Shown: piece by piece, positions 50,838 through 59,032 of the stretch
Layout of the letters: the number at the start of each line of letters is the position of its first letter
Numbering within the stretch: the first letter of the stretch is position 1
NCBI GenBank assembly: GCA_046351235.1
Contig: JAXLYV010000001.1
Location: forward strand, 372,001 to 436,000
Reading direction: 5' to 3'
Length of the DNA stretch: 64,000 nucleotides
From: JBBSAT01 sp046351235
Lineage (GTDB): Bacteria; Myxococcota_A; Polyangia; Polyangiales; Sandaracinaceae
Notes under the pieces: generated by a model
What the model was told of the DNA's origin: nothing
What the model saw: the letters and a program-made list of their open reading frames with translations, nothing else
Database searches by the model: none
Program-made: the position numbers and the translations under genes

Positions 50838-51791
50838 ATGATCCCGAGCTTCGGCCATCTCCCGTTCCTCGACGAAGACCTCCCCGCCTACTTCGTGATG
50901 CTCACGTGCGCGTTCGCCGCGTGCACGTGGTTCGCGGTGCGCTGGGCCAAGCAGCAGAAGCTCGACTCCGAGGTGCTGATCGATCTCTCGCTCGCGTCGG
51001 TCATCACCGGCGTGGCGGGCGCGCGCATCGCGCACGTGCTCTTCGACGGCTTCTTCATGGACTACGTGCACCTCTGCACGGACTACCGCCTCGTCGACTG
51101 GCACATCACCGAGGCGCAGTGCGCGAGCGAGTGGGTGCAGGGCAGCTGGGACGCCGCGGCGGGTGTCTGTCACCCGACCGAGCAGGACTGCTGGGCCTGG
51201 ATCCGCTTCTGGCAGGGCGGCCTGACCTGGTACGGCGGGATGATCGGCGCGCTCGCGTACGCGATGTACTTCCTGCGCAAGGAGGGCTTCCCGCCGCTCA
51301 AGGCGCTCGACCTCGGCGGCAACGTGCTGCCGCTCGGCCTCTTCTTCGGGCGCCTGGGGTGCTGGTTCGGCGGCTGCTGCTTCGGGCAGCGCACGGACGC
51401 GTGGTGGGGCGTGAGCTTCCCGGCCTGGTCGCCCGCGAGCGAGCAGCAGTGGCGCGCGCACGAGCTCGCCGACGCCGGCTACGCGTCCTTGCCGGTGATC
51501 CCGACCCAGCTGATGGAGGCGGCGGGCAGCCTCTTGATCGCGGCGTTCTCGATCTACTTCGTGCATCCGCGCAAGCGCTTCGACGGGCAGGTGTTCTGCA
51601 TCTCGATGTCGCTCTACGCGCTCTTGCGCTTCGTGCTCGAGTTCTTCCGGGCCGACGATCGCGGCGGGGCCGCGGGCCTGACGACCTCGCAATGGATCGG
51701 CCTCGGTCTCGTGGCGTTCTGCGCGGCGATGTGGGTGCGCCTCGACAAGGTCGCGAGGCAGAAGGTCGCGCGCCTCGCGTCGGCGACCTGA
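50838..51791 (+). CDS. lgt: Prolipoprotein diacylglyceryl transferase Lgt
   Basis: The 317-residue integral membrane protein moves diacylglycerol from phosphatidylglycerol to the Cys of prolipoproteins, the step before LspA. It has about seven hydrophobic helices, VAGARIAHVLFDG, GGLTWYGGMIGA, the signature GRLGCWFGGCCFG (GRxGN in most species), and VIPTQLMEA near the end. A GAGGAG ribosome-binding site precedes the ATG. The lipoprotein-lspA-lgt order makes a compact lipoprotein-maturation unit. Confidence 0.92.
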   Translation: MIPSFGHLPFLDEDLPAYFVMLTCAFAACTWFAVRWAKQQKLDSEVLIDLSLASVITGVAGARIAHVLFDGFFMDYVHLCTDYRLVDWHITEAQCASEWVQGSWDAAAGVCHPTEQDCWAWIRFWQGGLTWYGGMIGALAYAMYFLRKEGFPPLKALDLGGNVLPLGLFFGRLGCWFGGCCFGQRTDAWWGVSFPAWSPASEQQWRAHELADAGYASLPVIPTQLMEAAGSLLIAAFSIYFVHPRKRFDGQVFCISMSLYALLRFVLEFFRADDRGGAAGLTTSQWIGLGLVAFCAAMWVRLDKVARQKVARLASAT

Positions 51792-51846
51792 CGGCGTTGA
51801 CAGTCCCCCGGAGCTGCGCAAGGGTCGCGGCCGGAGGGCTCGGAAG

Positions 51847-52671
51847 ATGATTCGTAAGGCTCACAAGCTCGCGGGGATCGTGCTCGTCACGGTGCTCGCC
51901 TACGCCGCCGTCGGCTGCGGCCCGTCCGACACCGAGCGCCGCGCCGTCGCGCGCGTCGCCGAGCTCGAGGGGCAGCTGCACGACTCGGAGGAGCAGCGCC
52001 AGCAGCTCGAGGCGCATCTGCACGAGCTCGAGGCGCAGAACCAGCAGATGGCCGACCGGCTCGAGGCGCTCGGCCAGGACGTGGAGGGCCTGCGCGCCCA
52101 GCGCACCGAGCTGCAGGGCACGCTCGACGAGACGCAGCGCGCGCTCGACGAGCTGCGCGCCCGCGAGGCCGCCGCGAGCGCGCGCCTGGCCACCTTCCGC
52201 CAGATGCTCGAGCGCTTCCGCGCGATGATCGACTCGGGCCAGCTGCACGTGCGCGTGGTCCGCAACCGCATGGTCGTCGAGCTGCCGGACAACGTGCTCT
52301 TCGACTCGGGCGAAGCCGAGCTCAAGCCCGAGGGCCAGGCGACCCTCCAGAGCGTCGGGCAGATCCTCATGACGATCGAAGGCCGCCAGTTCCAGGTCGC
52401 CGGCCACACCGACAGCGTGCCGGTGCACGGCCGCCGCTGGGCGAGCAACTGGGAGCTCTCGACGGCCCGCGCGGTCTCGGTCGCGCGCTTCCTCATCGGC
52501 GCCGGCATGCCGGCCGATCGCCTCAGCGCGGCGGGCTACGCGGACACGCAGCCGGTCGACACGAACGACACCGACGAGGGTCGGGCCCACAATCGCCGCA
52601 TCGAGATCGTTCTCGTCCCGAACATCGACGAGCTGCCGGACCTCTCGGCGCTCACGGGCGACCACAGCTAG
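51847..52671 (+). CDS. OmpA/MotB-domain lipoprotein with coiled coil
   Basis: The 274-residue protein has a lipobox (AAVGC, Cys near 23), a coiled coil from about residue 30 to 120 and a C-terminal OmpA domain (about 135-265). The OmpA domain has VLFDSGEAELKPEGQATL, VAGHTDSVPV and SAAGYADTQPVDTNDTDEGRAHNRRIEI, the peptidoglycan-binding residues of Pal/OmpA/MotB. It would tether a membrane to the wall. It follows lgt by 55 bp. TTGACA at 51797 could be a -35 box, but the matching -10 is weak. GGAGGG lies before the ATG. Confidence 0.87.
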   Translation: MIRKAHKLAGIVLVTVLAYAAVGCGPSDTERRAVARVAELEGQLHDSEEQRQQLEAHLHELEAQNQQMADRLEALGQDVEGLRAQRTELQGTLDETQRALDELRAREAAASARLATFRQMLERFRAMIDSGQLHVRVVRNRMVVELPDNVLFDSGEAELKPEGQATLQSVGQILMTIEGRQFQVAGHTDSVPVHGRRWASNWELSTARAVSVARFLIGAGMPADRLSAAGYADTQPVDTNDTDEGRAHNRRIEIVLVPNIDELPDLSALTGDHS

Positions 52672-52675
52672 CGCC

Positions 52676-53593
52676 ATGGCGCGCGTCGCGGCGATCGACG
52701 TCGGCACCAACACGGTGCTCGCCTCGATCGTGGCGCGCGAAGGGAACGACCGGGATGCGCGCCTCGTCTGGGACGGGGCGCGCATCACGCGTCTGGGGCA
52801 GGGCGTCGGGGCCTCGCGTCGCCTGCGCGACGACGCGATCGCTCGCACGATCGAGGCCGTGTCGGCGCTCGCCGCCGAGGCCCGCGCGCGGGGGGCCGAG
52901 CGGGTCGTGGGCGTCGGGACGAGCGCGCTCCGCGACGCCGAGAACCGCGAGGCGTTCGTCGTGGCGGCGCGATCGGTGCTCGACGGCTTCGAGGTGATCT
53001 CCGGAGAGCGTGAGGCCGAGCTCACGTTTCGCGGGGCCTTCGTCGGTCTGACGCGCCCGGAAGGGGCGGTCACCGTCGTCGACATCGGCGGCGGCAGCAC
53101 CGAGATCGTACGCGGGGAGGGCGGGCACGTGACGGCGCGCGTCAGCGTGGACGTGGGCTCGGTGCGCCTGTCCGAGCGGCACGGCGTCCGGGACGAGGCG
53201 CCGAGCCCGGCGCGGCTCGCCGCGATCCGCGCCGACGTCGCGCGCGCGATGGAGCACGTCCCGGTCGCGCCGCCGCTCGTGATGCTCGCGGGCACGGCGA
53301 CCAACGTCGCGGCCGTCGCGCGCGGCATCGACCTCGCGGGCGGGGCGCCTCAGCCTCATGGCCTGCGCGTCGACGCCGCTGCGCTTGGCGAAGCGGTCGC
53401 GCGGATCACCGCCGTCGGCCGGGCCGAGCGGGCGCGCCTCGTGGGCATCGAGCCCGGCCGCGAGGACGTGATCGTCGCGGGCGCGCTGATCTTCGAGCAC
53501 GTGCTCGCGCGCGCGGCGGCGCCGGAGGTCACGATCTCGGACGGCGGTGTCCGGCTCGGTCTCGCGCTCGCGCTGCTCGACGCGCAGGGCTGA
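52676..53593 (+). CDS. Ppx/GppA phosphatase family protein (single catalytic domain)
   Basis: The 305-residue protein carries the acetate-kinase/actin-type fold of exopolyphosphatases. It shows IDVGTNTVLASIVA at the start, VGTSALRDAENREAF near 80, ISGEREAELTFRGA near 105 and the phosphate loop VVDIGGGSTEIV near 137. These enzymes remove terminal phosphates from polyphosphate or pppGpp. At about 305 residues it lacks the HD-type C-terminal domain of long Ppx proteins. The gene starts 4 bp after the OmpA-type gene, so they are likely one transcript. Confidence 0.88.
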   Translation: MARVAAIDVGTNTVLASIVAREGNDRDARLVWDGARITRLGQGVGASRRLRDDAIARTIEAVSALAAEARARGAERVVGVGTSALRDAENREAFVVAARSVLDGFEVISGEREAELTFRGAFVGLTRPEGAVTVVDIGGGSTEIVRGEGGHVTARVSVDVGSVRLSERHGVRDEAPSPARLAAIRADVARAMEHVPVAPPLVMLAGTATNVAAVARGIDLAGGAPQPHGLRVDAAALGEAVARITAVGRAERARLVGIEPGREDVIVAGALIFEHVLARAAAPEVTISDGGVRLGLALALLDAQG

Positions 53594-53605
53594 CGCGGCG
53601 GCGCG

Positions 53606-54514
53606 TCAGGGCGCGACGAAGCTCTCGATCTCGCGCACGAGCCGCTCGGGCGCGTCGCGATGCGGGAAGTGGTTGCCGCCCTCGAGCTCGACGATGCGCA
53701 CGTCGGGCAGCGCCGGCGCCGTGCGTCGCATCGCCGCGAGCGGGACGAACGTGTCTGCCGTCCCGTGGATCGCGAGGGTGGGAACGGTGATCGCGCGGTA
53801 AGCCTCGGCGAGCTCCGGGCGCCGCGCCGGGTCGCGGAGGTAGCCGAGCCATCCCGCGCGCGAGCCCGCGATCGCATAGGTCGGCGCGGAGTGGGCCGCG
53901 CAGCGCGCCGAGATGCCGGGAGCGCCGATGCCCCCGACCAGACCGAGGGCGGTCTCGCCGAGCACGGGCGTCGCGAGCAGCCGGAACGGCGCGCTGATCT
54001 CGGCGTCCTCGAGCGGATAGAGCGCGTCGGCGAGCACGAGCCGCTCCACGCGATCGGGCCGGTGCGCGGCGAAGTAGGCGGCCGCGCCCCCGCCCATCGA
54101 GTGCCCGGCGATCGTGGCGCGCGCGAGGCCGAGCGCGTCGAGCACGCCCGCGATCTGGCTCGCCCAGAGCGGCCAGCCGTAGTGGAACGAGGGGCTCCGC
54201 GCGCTCCAGCCGTTGCCGAAGAGGTCGAGCGCGACGACGCGATGGTGCGCGGCGAGCGCCGGCATCACGTGCTCTTCCCAGTCGCACGTCGTGCCGCCGA
54301 AGCCGTGGAGCAACACGATCGGGGGGCCGGCGCCGAGCTCCACTACGTGCACTCGCTGCCCGTCGACGTCGACGAAGCGGCCCGCCACTGCGTCCGGGAG
54401 CGCGTCGGGCGCCGGGCCCTCGCGGAGCCAGGTGCCGACCGGCCCCGCGGCGACGAAGAGCACCGCGAGCACCAGAAATGCGAGGCCGAGGCGAACGAGG
54501 CGACGACGGGGCAC
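53606..54514 (-). CDS. Membrane-anchored alpha/beta hydrolase
   Basis: The 302-residue protein starts at a GTG at 54514 and has one N-terminal hydrophobic segment (LGLAFLVLAVLFVAA). An alpha/beta-hydrolase core follows: oxyanion block LLHGFGGTTCDWE, nucleophile GHSMGGG, acid in HGTADTFVP and His in GGNHFPHRD. The full Ser-Asp-His triad is present. It could be an esterase, lipase or dehalogenase-type enzyme outside or at the membrane. An upstream in-frame extension would be read from a CGAGGG repeat and looks artificial. Confidence 0.82.
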   Translation of the reverse strand: MPRRRLVRLGLAFLVLAVLFVAAGPVGTWLREGPAPDALPDAVAGRFVDVDGQRVHVVELGAGPPIVLLHGFGGTTCDWEEHVMPALAAHHRVVALDLFGNGWSARSPSFHYGWPLWASQIAGVLDALGLARATIAGHSMGGGAAAYFAAHRPDRVERLVLADALYPLEDAEISAPFRLLATPVLGETALGLVGGIGAPGISARCAAHSAPTYAIAGSRAGWLGYLRDPARRPELAEAYRAITVPTLAIHGTADTFVPLAAMRRTAPALPDVRIVELEGGNHFPHRDAPERLVREIESFVAP

Positions 54515-54534
54515 CGCCGAGTGTTGGCACCAGG

Positions 54535-54564
54535 CGAGGGCGAGGGCGAGGGCGAGGGCGAGGG
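54535..54564. repeat. (CGAGGG)5 hexanucleotide repeat
   Basis: Five perfect CGAGGG units lie between the divergent starts of the hydrolase gene and mtnP. The tract could vary in length by slippage and change promoter spacing on either side. Confidence 0.8.
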
Positions 54565-54662
54565 CCGAAGGGAGGGCGGGCTCGGGCCCGGCGACCTCTC
54601 GGCGCGGGCTCGATCGGTTCGAGGGCCGTGCTAGAAGGCGCGGTCCCTCGGGGACGCCCGTC

Positions 54663-55526
54663 ATGACAGCACGCGTCGTCGGAGTGATCGGAGGCAGCGG
54701 CCTCTACGACTTGCCCGAGCTCACCGAGCGCCGGGAGCACGCCGTCACGACCACGTTCGGCGCGCCGAGCGACGTCGTGATGGAGGGGCGCATCGGATCG
54801 ACGCGCTACCTCTTTCTCCCGCGTCACGGTCGCGGCCACCGCATCGCGCCGCACGAGATCAACTACCGCGCGAACGTGCTCGCGCTCAAGCAGCTCGGCG
54901 CCGAGCAGATCGTCAGCATCTCGGCCGTCGGCTCGCTGCGCGAAGACCGCCGCCCCGGCGAGCTCGTGGTCGTCGACCAGTTCATCGATCGCACGCGGAT
55001 GCGCCCGAGCACCTATTTCGAGGGTCTCGGCGTCGTCGCGCACGTCTCGTTCGCCGACCCGGTCGATCACGCGCTCGCCTCCGCGCTCTTCGCGGCCGCC
55101 GAGGAGTCGGGCGCGAAAGTGCATCGCGGCGGCACCTACGTTTGCATCGAGGGGCCCCAGTTCTCCACGCGCGCCGAGTCGCGCACGTACCAGAGCTGGG
55201 GCGCCGACGTGATCGGCATGACGAACGTGCCGGAAGCCCGCCTCGCCCGCGAGGCGCAGCTGCCCTACGCGACGCTCGCGCTCGTCACCGACTACGACGC
55301 CTGGCGCGCCGAAGAAGAAGGCGTGACGGTGGCCGACGTCGTCGCGGTCCTGCACAAGAACGTGGAGAGCGCTCGCCGTACGCTGGTCGCGATCGCCGGG
55401 CGCCTGCCCGATCCGGCCACGAGCCCCGCGCGAACGGCGCTCGCGCACGCGATCCTCTCCGCGCCCGGCAACGTGACGCCGGAAGCGCGCCGCAAGCTCG
55501 CCCACATCCTTCCTTCCTCGCTCTGA
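54663..55526 (+). CDS. mtnP: S-methyl-5'-thioadenosine phosphorylase
   Basis: The 287-residue enzyme cleaves methylthioadenosine with phosphate to adenine and methylthioribose-1-phosphate. It starts MTARVVGVIGGSGLYDLPEL. It has FLPRHGRGHRIAPHEINYRAN with the phosphate-binding Arg-His, SISAVGSLRE, and the substrate block CIEGPQFSTRAESRTY followed by IGMTNVPEARLARE, typical of MTAP rather than PNP. Length fits the family. It is followed by a PfkB-type kinase 47 bp later, which suggests a nucleoside-salvage pair. Confidence 0.9.
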   Translation: MTARVVGVIGGSGLYDLPELTERREHAVTTTFGAPSDVVMEGRIGSTRYLFLPRHGRGHRIAPHEINYRANVLALKQLGAEQIVSISAVGSLREDRRPGELVVVDQFIDRTRMRPSTYFEGLGVVAHVSFADPVDHALASALFAAAEESGAKVHRGGTYVCIEGPQFSTRAESRTYQSWGADVIGMTNVPEARLAREAQLPYATLALVTDYDAWRAEEEGVTVADVVAVLHKNVESARRTLVAIAGRLPDPATSPARTALAHAILSAPGNVTPEARRKLAHILPSSL

Positions 55527-55573
55527 GCTCTTCGCGCCGTCTCCTCGCGGCGCCGTACGGAGAAAGCACAGTC

Positions 55574-56500
55574 ATGTCGTCCATGCTCGTCGTCGGTTCG
55601 GTCGCCCAGGACACCATCCACAACCATCTCGGCTCGCATCCGTACGTGCTCGGGGGCTCGGCGGTGTTCGCCTCGCTCGCGGCGTCGCTGTTCACGAAGG
55701 TCCAGCTCGTCGGCGTGGTCGGCACGGACTTCCCCAAGGACGCCGTGCAGCTGCTCCAGAGCAAGGGCATCGACACGAGCGGCCTCGAGGTCGTCGAGGG
55801 CAAGACCTTCCACTGGGAGGGCCGCTACTCGCCGGATCTGACGAGCCGCGAGTCGCTCAAGACCGAGCTCAACGTCTTCGCCGACTTCCACCCGAAGATC
55901 CCCGCCTCGCAGCGCAACACGCCCTACCTGATGCTCGGCAACATCCATCCGAGCTTGCAGGTCGAGGTGCTCGACCAGGTCGAGCGCCCGAAGCTCGTCA
56001 TCGCCGACACGATGAACTTCTGGATCTCGGGCACGCCCAAGGAGCTCGCGAAGATGCTCGCGCGCATCGATCTGCTCGTGATCAACGAGGAAGAGGCGCG
56101 GCAGCTCGCGGGCGTGCACAACATCAGCAAGGCAGCCACCGCGCTGCGCGCGATGGGCCCCAAGCTCGTGGTCATCAAGCGCGGCGAGTACGGCGCGCTG
56201 CTCTTCGACGGCAAGGAGGTCTTCTCGGCCCCGGCGTACCCCGTGGAGGACGTCGCGGATCCGACGGGCGCGGGCGACACCTTCGCCGGTGGCCTGCTCG
56301 GCTACGTCGCGCGCGAGGACAAGCTCGACACCGCGACGCTACGTCGCGCGGTGATCTACGGCTCGGTGCTCGCCTCGTTCAGCGTCGAGGGCGTGAGCGT
56401 CAAGCGCCTGGTCTCCGTCACGCCGGCGGACGTGGCGACCCGCTACGCCGCATTCGCCAAGCTCGCGCACTTCGCCACCGAGAGCGAGCTGCGGGGCTGA
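55574..56500 (+). CDS. PfkB-family (ribokinase-type) sugar or nucleoside kinase
   Basis: The 308-residue protein has the PfkB signatures: a substrate-side GGSAVFASLAASLF near residue 30, and the C-terminal anion-hole and base DPTGAGDTFAGG near 235. The Asp of GAGD is the catalytic base. It lacks a signal and is cytoplasmic. Next to mtnP it could phosphorylate a nucleoside such as adenosine, or a sugar from MTA salvage, but the pocket residues do not settle this. Its stop codon is part of the 6-bp target duplication of the MITE-like element behind it. Confidence 0.85.
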   Translation: MSSMLVVGSVAQDTIHNHLGSHPYVLGGSAVFASLAASLFTKVQLVGVVGTDFPKDAVQLLQSKGIDTSGLEVVEGKTFHWEGRYSPDLTSRESLKTELNVFADFHPKIPASQRNTPYLMLGNIHPSLQVEVLDQVERPKLVIADTMNFWISGTPKELAKMLARIDLLVINEEEARQLAGVHNISKAATALRAMGPKLVVIKRGEYGALLFDGKEVFSAPAYPVEDVADPTGAGDTFAGGLLGYVAREDKLDTATLRRAVIYGSVLASFSVEGVSVKRLVSVTPADVATRYAAFAKLAHFATESELRG

Positions 56501-56788
56501 CGGGTGTGATCCGCACCAGTTGGTGAAGTCTCGCGACGAGCCTGCTGCGCAGAACGGTCGAGGCTCCTGGCATGTCGCGTCGCGAGACTGGCCTTCAGGC
56601 GTCGCCTGGCGGCGGGGCCTATCGCCAATGGCTATAGGCCTCGCCTTCCCGAGACGCAGCGCAGCGGCCGACCGGCCGTGAGCAGCGACCGCAGGGTGAG
56701 GTGGCGAGCGTCCGAGCTTGCTCGGACGCGGCATCAAGGCCGGGATCGCGGCGCGTGCTCGCTGACCAACCATCCGCGATCACACCCG
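56501..56788 (+). mobile_element. MITE-like 288-bp element with terminal inverted repeats
   Basis: The ends are inverted repeats: CGGGTGTGATC (56501-56511) against GATCACACCCG (56778-56788), a perfect 11 bp, extended by TTGGT at the same distance inside each end. The 6-bp sequence GGCTGA directly flanks both ends (56495-56500 and 56789-56794) as a target-site duplication. Inside are four or more strong hairpins: AGTCTCGCGACG / CGTCGCGAGACT (56527-56589), CAGGCG-T-CGCCTG (56596-56608), GGCCTAT...ATAGGCC (56616-56640) and GCGTCCGAG-CTTG-CTCGGACGC (56708-56729). No transposase is encoded. A structured RNA is the alternative reading. Confidence 0.7.
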
Positions 56789-56857
56789 GGCTGACGAAGC
56801 CGTCGCGGCCGGCCACCGGTTCGTGCGAAGCTCGGGCGAAAGAGAGAGGTGAGGTCG

Positions 56858-57829
56858 ATGCGAGCGAGCTTTGGATTCACTTTCGGTGCGGGTCTGATCG
56901 GCGCGGCGATGGCGCTCACGGGCTGCAACAATCCTCCCCCCGCCACCTCGATGACGGACGGCGGCGACGGGACGGACGGCGGCGGGCGCTCCATGTGCCC
57001 CACCACCATGATCCCCGACTTCGAGCAGCAGATGGGCGCGTGCTGCTATCGGCGCTCGCAGGCCGATCAGCTGAGCGCGCCCGAGCTCCGCCTGCGCTCT
57101 CTGCACCTCACGGCGCCCGAGGGCTCCGCGCTCGTCTCGCCGACGACGGGCATGCTGCTCAATTCGTCGCTCGCGAACGAGACCTTCAACTGGCTCTTCC
57201 GGGGCATGGCGACCAGCAACGGCGACGGGCCGATCACGATCGAGACCGGGTACGGCACGCGCGACAGCGCGACGGGCATCTACTCGTTCAGCACCGATGC
57301 GGAGTACGCGCCGGTCACGCTGAACGGCACGATCACCGGGGAGACGATCACGACCGAGCCCGACGACGGCGTGCTCACGGTGCCCGTGTTCGACCCGACG
57401 GGCACGATGCTGCAGGTGAAGCTCGCGCTCCACAACGTGGAGGTGGTGACCAGCACCTTCAGCGAGAACCGCAGCTGCATCGGCAGCATCGGCGCGCGCT
57501 ACCAGTTCACGACGGCCGCGACCCTCCAGGGCTACCTGCTGCTCTCGGAGTCGCAGACGACGACGATCGACGTGGACCCCATCCACGCGCAGCTCTGCAC
57601 GCTGATCGCGAGCAACGGCTTCACCGACCCCGCCAGCGGCCCGTACTGCGACCAGCCGCGGTCGTCCTGGGACGTCCTGCCCGACTCGCTCTGCGCGACG
57701 GGCGCGGCGTGCGTGCTCGATCCGGGCGACGGTAGCGTCTGCAGCCACGACGGCACGGGCGCGACGCCGTGCAACGCGTGGCAGCTCGTGTCGGACTTCG
57801 CTGCGGTCGGCATCGACATCGCCGACTGA
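56858..57829 (+). CDS. Putative lipoprotein, unknown function
   Basis: The 323-residue protein starts at ATG 56858, 6 bases after GAGGT, with a GTG at 56849 as alternative. It has a lipobox (ALTGC, Cys near 22) and a Gly/Asp linker. The body is beta-rich, with repeated Thr-rich strands and a few Cys (GACCYR, NRSCIGS, HAQLC). No known domain is recognised. It follows the MITE-like element, so its promoter may lie within or next to that element. Confidence 0.55.
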   Translation: MRASFGFTFGAGLIGAAMALTGCNNPPPATSMTDGGDGTDGGGRSMCPTTMIPDFEQQMGACCYRRSQADQLSAPELRLRSLHLTAPEGSALVSPTTGMLLNSSLANETFNWLFRGMATSNGDGPITIETGYGTRDSATGIYSFSTDAEYAPVTLNGTITGETITTEPDDGVLTVPVFDPTGTMLQVKLALHNVEVVTSTFSENRSCIGSIGARYQFTTAATLQGYLLLSESQTTTIDVDPIHAQLCTLIASNGFTDPASGPYCDQPRSSWDVLPDSLCATGAACVLDPGDGSVCSHDGTGATPCNAWQLVSDFAAVGIDIAD

Positions 57830-57944
57830 TCGAGAGGACACCGAGCGAGCCCGGGCCGTCGCGAGAGCGGCGCTCGGGCTCGTCGCATTCCGTCACCCGG
57901 GCGATTTCTTGGCCCTCGCGACCGTCTGAGGGAGGCTCGCGAGC

Positions 57945-58928
57945 ATGCGTGCCCCGGTGCTCGGTCTCGCCTCGCTCGCCGTCGTGTCGTGGTCGTCGAT
58001 CGCGCACGCGCAGATCGAGGGCTGCGCCGAGGACGCGCGTCTGAGCGAGGCGGCGGCGGCGCTCGCCCTGGAGCCCGAGCCTTCGGAGACGACGCTGCTG
58101 GGGCTCGTGCGCGCCGCCGGCTCCGAGGCACCGCGGGCTCATGCGCTCTCGGTCGCGCCCGGCGATTCGGCACGCGTCGAGGCGTGGATCGCGCAGCTCG
58201 TCGAGCGCGGCGAGACGCCGCTCGCGTGCGGCGAGGCGACGACCGGCGAGCGGCGGGTCATCGTGGCAGCCCCGTCCGCCGCCACGCTCGAGGTGGAGGG
58301 GGCGAGCGTGCGAGGTCGCATCGCGCAGGGCTGGCACGAGCCGCTCCTCTACGCCGAGGACGTCGACGGCCAGGTCCACGTCCTCGAGCTCACCGCGCCC
58401 TCGTTCGACACGACATTGCCCGAGGGAGTCGAGGCCGTGCGGATCCAGATCGTGGCGCGAGGGCCGGACGGCCCGCGCCCGGTCGCAGAGCGGGTCCTCG
58501 GCGCACGCGAGGCCGACGGGCTCGCGCAGGGCGAGCCGCGCGAGCGCGTGGCTGCGCTTCGGGCCGAGGCACACGCGCCGGCCCTGCGGTCGAGCCGCCT
58601 CTTCGATCGCATCGCCGCCGAGCACGCCGAGGCCATCTGCGCGGCCGGCGAGGCGGCGCACGAGCTCGAGCCCGGACGCGACCCGAGCGCGCGCCTGCGG
58701 GAGCAGGGCGTGGTGGCCCGCCACGTCGGGGAGGTCGCCTCGCGCGGCGCCGACGTGGCTGCGGCGATGAGCGCCCTGGCGCATAGCCCCTCGCATCGGG
58801 CGGCGCTCCTCGACCGGCGCTTCACGGACTTCGGCCTGGGCACCGCGACCGCGGACGACGGCCACGAGTGCGTCGTCGTGCTGCTCGCCGCCTGGCCCCG
58901 GATGACGACGCGTGTGACGACCCGGTAG
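57945..58928 (+). CDS. Secreted CAP-domain-like (SCP/PR-1) protein
   Basis: The 327-residue protein has a signal peptide ending near AHAQ (residue 23). The N-terminal 170 residues are a beta-rich module. The C-terminal part (about 200-320) resembles the bacterial CAP domain: RVAALRAEAHAPALRSSRLFDRIAAEHAEAIC, then VGEVASRGADVAAAMSALAHSPSHRAALLDRRFTDFGLGTA, matching the helix, H-S-P-x-H-R-x-x-L and F-x-x-x-G-x-G features of SCP proteins. The usual metal-coordinating His-Glu pair is only partly kept, so binding rather than catalysis is likely. Confidence 0.65.
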   Translation: MRAPVLGLASLAVVSWSSIAHAQIEGCAEDARLSEAAAALALEPEPSETTLLGLVRAAGSEAPRAHALSVAPGDSARVEAWIAQLVERGETPLACGEATTGERRVIVAAPSAATLEVEGASVRGRIAQGWHEPLLYAEDVDGQVHVLELTAPSFDTTLPEGVEAVRIQIVARGPDGPRPVAERVLGAREADGLAQGEPRERVAALRAEAHAPALRSSRLFDRIAAEHAEAICAAGEAAHELEPGRDPSARLREQGVVARHVGEVASRGADVAAAMSALAHSPSHRAALLDRRFTDFGLGTATADDGHECVVVLLAAWPRMTTRVTTR

Positions 58929-59032
58929 GGCTCGACGCAGCGCGGCGAGACGCGCGCGACGTGCGATCGGGCACGGGCCGGGGAGGGCAGAGCGAGGTCC
59001 GGACCTGCTAACGTGCCGCCCGCGAGGTGCGC

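Noticed and set aside
53606..54664. A longer start for the alpha/beta hydrolase
   Set aside because: The extra 50 residues come from the CGAGGG tract and would overlap the mtnP start. The GTG at 54514 directly precedes the membrane anchor.
56501..56788. A protein gene inside the MITE-like element
   Set aside because: Open frames there are short, cross hairpins and lack a ribosome-binding site.
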